DNA of 60,229 nt from Pseudomonadota bacterium (GTDB lineage: Bacteria > Desulfobacterota > Binatia > Binatales > Binataceae), in NCBI GenBank assembly GCA_021323675.1, contig JAJPKP010000079.1, positions 1-60,229 of the forward strand, written 5' to 3'. The position numbers and the translations under genes were made by a program. Positions within the stretch are counted from its first letter, which is position 1, and each line of letters opens with the position of its first letter. The notes below the pieces were generated by a model. That model was given only the letters and a program-made list of their open reading frames with translations, was not told where the DNA came from and searched no databases. Below are positions 58,999 through 60,229 of the stretch, in pieces.

Positions 58999-60213
58999 TC
59001 AAATCACATTTGCATCGCGCAGACGCGCGACATCTTCCCACGTATATCCCAGCATCTCGGTCAGCAGCATCTCCGTATGCTCCCCCAGCTCCGGAGCGTG
59101 CCCGCGCGGATCGCCGGGAGTCTCCGACAGCTTCACAGGCATTCCAAGCACTTGCATGGACCCAAGTCCGGGAACCTCGTGTTCGGCGAGGTAATTGTTG
59201 GCTTGCACCTGTGGATCATCGGGAAGGTCGGAAACGGAATTCACGACCGTATAGATGAAGTCCCCGCCCTCTTTGAGGATCTTCATCCACTCCGAGCGGG
59301 TCCTGGTGGCAAAAACTTTGTCCAGGATGGCGATCAGCTCGGGAGCGTTGTGGCCGCGGGTGCGCATGTCCGCAAAGCGCGGATCTGCCACCAGCTCCGG
59401 GCGGCCAATCGCCGTGCAGAAGTCCTTCCAGTAGCGATCCGGCTGAAGCATCCCCAGACAGAGCCATTTCCCATCCGCGCATCGATAGTGATTCCAAAGC
59501 GGATTGAACGCATTCTCTCGCGTGTTGCGGTTGAACTCTTTGCCGGTAAACGTGCGAGCCACCACGTTCAGCCCCTGCAGCGCCATCATCGACCCCAGAT
59601 GCGAGGCGTCAACCTCCTGTCCGACTCCGAACCGTTCGCGGGCGACGAGCGCGGCCAGCACGCCGTATGCGAGCATCACCGCGCCCATCTGATCGGCAAT
59701 TCCGCCGAAGATGTAGGTGGGCGTCGAGCCGTCCACGCCGATCGCATTCATCACCCCCGAGCGCGCCTGGCCCAGGTAGTCGAAGGATGGTTCACCGCTG
59801 TCGGGCCCCTCCGGCCCGTAACCGGACGCGCTGGCGTAGATGATCCTGGGATTGTGGCCCTTGAGCGTCTTGTAATCGAGCCCGAGACGCGCGGCCACGC
59901 CTTTGCGGAAGTTCTGGACGAATACGTCGCTCTTGGCGGCCAGCCGGTAAACTATTTCGCGGGCTTCGGCTTTTTTCAGGTCCAGGGCGATGCTTTGCTT
60001 GTGCTTGTTGTTCGCCTCGAAGTAGAAATTGCGGCCGCCCCGGTTGGTCGAACCACCCGAGACGGCGACTATTCCCCGGCCAGGGTCGCCTTTGTCGCGC
60101 TCTTCGATCTTGATCACTTCGGCGCCAAGATCCGCGAGCATCTGGGTCGCAACCGGACCCTGTTGCCAGATGGTCCAATCGATGATTCGGATGCCTGTAA
60201 GCGGTCCCTTCAT
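58999..60213 (-). CDS. CaiB/BaiF-family CoA transferase
   Basis: A 404-residue class III CoA transferase, which passes CoA between acyl groups by a ping-pong route. The N-terminus has the family pattern G-I-R-I-I-D-W-T and A-D-L-G-A-E-V-I-K-I-E; the catalytic Asp is in S-F-D-Y-L-G-Q-A-R-S-G near 144-154; downstream G-S-M-M-A-L and the C-terminal L-G-E-H-T-E-M-L-L-T complete the fold. It is followed by the SnoaL-like gene. The acid it activates is unknown; the local acyl-CoA dehydrogenases may act downstream. Confidence 0.88.
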   Translation of the reverse strand: MKGPLTGIRIIDWTIWQQGPVATQMLADLGAEVIKIEERDKGDPGRGIVAVSGGSTNRGGRNFYFEANNKHKQSIALDLKKAEAREIVYRLAAKSDVFVQNFRKGVAARLGLDYKTLKGHNPRIIYASASGYGPEGPDSGEPSFDYLGQARSGVMNAIGVDGSTPTYIFGGIADQMGAVMLAYGVLAALVARERFGVGQEVDASHLGSMMALQGLNVVARTFTGKEFNRNTRENAFNPLWNHYRCADGKWLCLGMLQPDRYWKDFCTAIGRPELVADPRFADMRTRGHNAPELIAILDKVFATRTRSEWMKILKEGGDFIYTVVNSVSDLPDDPQVQANNYLAEHEVPGLGSMQVLGMPVKLSETPGDPRGHAPELGEHTEMLLTEMLGYTWEDVARLRDANVI

Positions 60214-60229
60214 GTTTGCCTCTATACCA

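Noticed and set aside
1..60229. CRISPR arrays, transposases, integrases or phage genes
   Set aside because: No regularly spaced direct repeats, no IS-type terminal repeats, and no transposase or phage protein motifs were seen.

Overview
The window looks like chromosomal DNA of a free-living, GC-rich, Gram-negative bacterium. It carries lipid A synthesis (LpxC), an OmpA-type lipoprotein, a TolC-type outer-membrane channel, NtrY-type signalling, ComEC, UvrA/B/C, and many acyl-CoA enzymes (two acyl-CoA dehydrogenases, an SCP2-type thiolase with its DUF35 partner, a CaiB-type CoA transferase, tandem SDRs). This mix fits an uncultured soil or groundwater lineage near the former Deltaproteobacteria, such as Binatota or Desulfobacterota-like groups. 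That placement is inference from gene content only. I see no phage genes, transposases or CRISPR arrays.

Layout. 1-5.2 kb: the edge of a MoxR-type ATPase gene, a DAO-type FAD oxidoreductase, an NRDE/TANGO2 protein, a small membrane protein, a SurA-like prolyl isomerase, an aminoglycoside-phosphotransferase-fold kinase and a QueC-like PP-loop enzyme. 5.3-16.5 kb: a long minus-strand run starting at a good sigma70-like promoter: valS, nadC, birA, an EF-G-like gene, a DUF2905 gene, an ntrY-like kinase gene, a receiver-LpxC fusion gene and an SDR gene. 16.7-20.3 kb: a small lipoprotein, tRNA-Leu(CAG), a methyltransferase with a family 2 glycosyltransferase, and a convergent family 4 glycosyltransferase. 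20.4-28.9 kb: a zinc-ribbon/DUF3426 protein, gcvH, ald, and a minus-strand operon (YdjC-type deacetylase, hisS, aspS, lipoprotein, peroxiredoxin-like gene with an in-frame UGA). 29-44.3 kb: thiolase/DUF35, comEC, hemerythrin, uvrC, two tandem SDRs, an alpha/beta hydrolase divergent from a TetR regulator, a TPR protein and uvrB. 44.5-60.2 kb: exported His-rich and OmpA-like proteins, the operon pgeF / 50-aa basic protein / Gfo-Idh-MocA / two acyl-CoA dehydrogenases, a uvrA-like gene, an RluA-type pseudouridine synthase, TolC, a SnoaL-like protein and a CaiB-type transferase.

Two points stand out. First, an NtrY-type histidine kinase gene overlaps by ATGA a gene whose product joins an intact receiver domain directly to an intact LpxC deacetylase. 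The sigma54-activator and DNA-binding parts of the usual NtrX partner are absent. This suggests a two-component system whose output is the committed step of lipid A synthesis, rather than transcription. Second, the minus-strand peroxiredoxin-like gene at 23457-24047 is open from ATG to stop except for one UGA, which sits exactly where the first cysteine of the WCPFC active site belongs, with a possible SECIS hairpin just after it. It is best read as a selenoprotein (Sec48-Pro-Phe-Cys51). Smaller observations include a HIP1-like excess of GCGATCGC, an EF-G paralogue with altered G3 and G4 motifs, a hydrolase with an Asp nucleophile beside a TetR operator, and an unlisted 50-residue basic protein gene.
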